DNA from: Flavobacteriaceae bacterium PS02337
GTDB taxonomy: Bacteria; Bacteroidota; Bacteroidia; Flavobacteriales; Flavobacteriaceae
Length of the DNA stretch: 64,000 nucleotides
Assembly: GCA_029959285.1 (NCBI GenBank)
Contig: JASCOE010000010.1
Location: forward strand, 62,001 to 126,000
Direction of reading: 5' to 3'
Part shown: piece after piece, positions 62,328 to 64,000 of the stretch
Layout of the letters: each line of letters starts with the position of its first letter
Numbering within the stretch: the stretch's first letter is position 1
Program-made: the position numbers and the translations under genes
Notes under the pieces: model-generated
Databases searched by the model: none
Told to the model about the DNA's origin: nothing
What the model saw: only the letters and a program-made list of their open reading frames with translations

Positions 62328-63386
62328 ATGGCAGGAAATAGCTTCGGCACACTATATAAAGTAACAACATTTGGAGAATCTCACGGTGAAGCTTTAGGCG
62401 GAATTATCGATGGATGCCCTTCAGGAATAACATTAGATTTTGAAGCAATTGAATTGGATATGGCTCGCAGAAAGCCAGGACAATCGGCAATTGTTACACA
62501 AAGAAAAGAACCAGATGCAGTTCAGTTTTTATCTGGAATTTTTGAAGGAAAAACTACAGGAACTCCAATTGGTTTTATTATTCCAAATACCAATCAAAAG
62601 TCAGACGATTATTCGCATATAAAAGATAATTACAGACCAAGCCATGCTGATTATGTATACGATCAGAAATATGGTTTTCGCGATTATCGCGGTGGCGGAA
62701 GAAGTTCTGCAAGAGAAACAGCAAGTAGAGTAGTGGCAGGCGCAATTGCAAAACAAATGCTTCCTGAAATTAAAATTAATGCTTACGTTTCTTCTGTTGG
62801 TCCAATTCATTTAGATACGCCTTACCAAGAATTAGATTTTTCTAAAATTGAAAGTAATCCTGTTCGTTGCCCAGACGAAAAATCGGCAGCGATTATGGAA
62901 GAATATATTCGTGATATTCGCAAACAAGGCGATACCGTTGGCGGTGTTGTAACTTGCGTAATTCAAAATGTTCCAGTTGGTTTAGGAGAGCCTGTATTTG
63001 ATAAACTTCATGCAGAATTAGGAAAAGCAATGCTTTCTATAAATGCTGTAAAAGGTTTTGAATACGGAAGCGGTTTTTCTGGTTCTGAAATGAAAGGAAG
63101 CGAACACAACGATTTGTACAATACTGACGGAACTACAAAAACAAATCTTTCTGGCGGAATCCAAGGTGGAATCAGCAACGGAATGGATATTTATTTTAGA
63201 GTAGCTTTTAAACCTGTTGCAACTATCATGCAGACACAGGACTCATTAGATAATAAAGGTAACATTACACCTATGACAGGAAAAGGCCGTCATGATCCGT
63301 GTGTAGTGCCTCGCGCAGTGCCAATCGTAGAAGCGATGGCCGCAATTGTTTTGGCTGATTTTTATTTAATCAACAAAACATATTAA
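62328..63386 (+). CDS. aroC: Chorismate synthase
   Basis: A 352-residue enzyme of the last shikimate step, using reduced FMN to convert EPSP to chorismate. [67 protein letters not shown] and [18 protein letters not shown] are the diagnostic blocks. A small hairpin follows before the symporter gene. Confidence 0.97.
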   Translation: MAGNSFGTLYKVTTFGESHGEALGGIIDGCPSGITLDFEAIELDMARRKPGQSAIVTQRKEPDAVQFLSGIFEGKTTGTPIGFIIPNTNQKSDDYSHIKDNYRPSHADYVYDQKYGFRDYRGGGRSSARETASRVVAGAIAKQMLPEIKINAYVSSVGPIHLDTPYQELDFSKIESNPVRCPDEKSAAIMEEYIRDIRKQGDTVGGVVTCVIQNVPVGLGEPVFDKLHAELGKAMLSINAVKGFEYGSGFSGSEMKGSEHNDLYNTDGTTKTNLSGGIQGGISNGMDIYFRVAFKPVATIMQTQDSLDNKGNITPMTGKGRHDPCVVPRAVPIVEAMAAIVLADFYLINKTY

Positions 63387-63393
63387 TAAAAGG

Positions 63394-63416
63394 TAAGACA
63401 GTGAGGGTCTTATTAT
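63394..63416 (+). terminator. Weak terminator-like hairpin after aroC
   Basis: TAAGAC (63394-63399) pairs with GTCTTA (63407-63412) around a 7-nt loop, with two flanking G-U pairs, followed by a T-rich run. It may reduce read-through into the symporter gene. Confidence 0.4.
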
Positions 63417-63439
63417 TTTAATAATTAAAAAACAAATTA

Positions 63440-64000
63440 ATGCAAGAAGTTAAAGAAACTAAAAAACAATCATTTCTTTCGGGATTAACAGGGCAGATTA
63501 TAATTGCAATGGTTCTTGGAGCCATATTAGGAATTATATTGCACAATTCCATTTCGCCAGAAGCTGCACAGGCATTTAGCAGTAAAATCAAAATGCTGGC
63601 AACCGTTTTTATTCGTTTGGTGCAAATGATTATTTCTCCGTTGGTTTTTACGACTTTGGTAGTAGGAATTGCGAAATTAGGTGATATTAAAACCGTTGGA
63701 AGAATTGGAGGGAAAGCGATTGGGTGGTTTTTTACAGCTTCGTTTATTTCTCTTTTAATTGGATTGTTTTATGTAAATATTTTACAGCCAGGCGTTGGTC
63801 TAAAACTAGATCACGTAGATATGGCAGCAGCTTCAGAAGTTACTGGTAAAACTCAAAACTTGTCTTTTGACAATTTTGTTGAACATATTGTGCCAAAAAG
63901 TATTGTTGAAGCAATGGCTACTAATGAAATTTTGCAAATTGTAGTTTTCTCAATTTTCTTCGGATTAGCAGCTGCATCTTTAGGCGAAAAAGTAAAACCA
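63440..64000 (+). CDS. Dicarboxylate/amino-acid:cation symporter (DAACS family), truncated by window end
   Basis: 187 residues are visible and the frame stays open to the edge. SGLTGQIIIAMVLGAILGIILH is TM1, and FIRLVQMIISPLVFTTLVVGIAKLGDIKTVGRIGGKAI is the classic DAACS TM2-TM3 block of GltP/DctA proteins. The first segment of the transport core (HP1) is beyond the window. It probably takes up glutamate/aspartate or C4-dicarboxylates with Na+ or H+. Confidence 0.9.
   Translation, partial: MQEVKETKKQSFLSGLTGQIIIAMVLGAILGIILHNSISPEAAQAFSSKIKMLATVFIRLVQMIISPLVFTTLVVGIAKLGDIKTVGRIGGKAIGWFFTASFISLLIGLFYVNILQPGVGLKLDHVDMAAASEVTGKTQNLSFDNFVEHIVPKSIVEAMATNEILQIVVFSIFFGLAAASLGEKVKP

Overview
The window looks like a Flavobacterium chromosome (Bacteroidota, Flavobacteriaceae). 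The DNA is AT-rich. Translation starts are mostly ATG or TTG behind A-rich leaders, with almost no Shine-Dalgarno sequences. Several TAnnTTTG promoter boxes are present. The gene content is typical of the group: BshA, a DUF4159 protein, a THUMP-like methyltransferase, an M43 protease, and an LptD/amidase/MCE cluster. Assignments come from reading motifs; no database search was run.

Region 1 (1-25750) is a surface-polysaccharide locus. A truncated UpxY/NusG-like antiterminator runs leftward off the edge. It is divergent from a rightward run of about 22 tightly packed genes that look like one Wzx/Wzy-dependent capsule or exopolysaccharide operon. Nucleotide-sugar genes make GDP-mannose and GDP-L-fucose (manC, gmd, fcl) and UDP-glucuronate and UDP-xylose (ugd, uxs); there is also an orphan TagD-like cytidylyltransferase. 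Ten glycosyltransferases, one acetyltransferase, a flippase and a Wzy-like polymerase follow. The run ends with export and initiation functions: Wza, Wzc tyrosine kinase, a VanZ-like protein and the initiating polyprenyl sugar-phosphate transferase. Two leaders (upstream of 948 and upstream of 19745) share the same palindrome and each holds a terminator-like hairpin, suggesting control of elongation. The gap after the locus (25751-26263) is rich in inverted repeats.

Region 2 (26264-34143) is accessory: an unknown 149-residue protein, a ThuA-like protein with a frameshifted GH9 glycosidase, PldA, two small unknown ORFs divergent from an Xre regulator, a fatty-acid desaturase, an Ivy-like lysozyme-inhibitor lipoprotein and a VanX-like D-Ala-D-Ala dipeptidase.

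Region 3 (34144-64000) is mostly core genome: RNA/tRNA modification (THUMP-like methyltransferase, TrmH-like, RsmE, TsaD), a secreted M43 protease, a TamB-like protein, glycolysis genes (pfkA, gap, an N-acetylglucosamine-kinase-like gene, mgsA), envelope genes (LptD-like, amidase, MCE), an HdrC/HdrB-like iron-sulfur pair, bshA, an LpxH-like phosphatase, aroC and a truncated dicarboxylate symporter.

The most unusual features are non-coding: degenerate 7- and 8-bp tandem arrays in at least five intergenic gaps, two long inverted repeats (one REP-like with perfect 31-bp arms), a structured RNA candidate at about 58820-58900, and the hairpin-rich region after the polysaccharide locus. No tRNA, rRNA, IS element, prophage or CRISPR array was seen.
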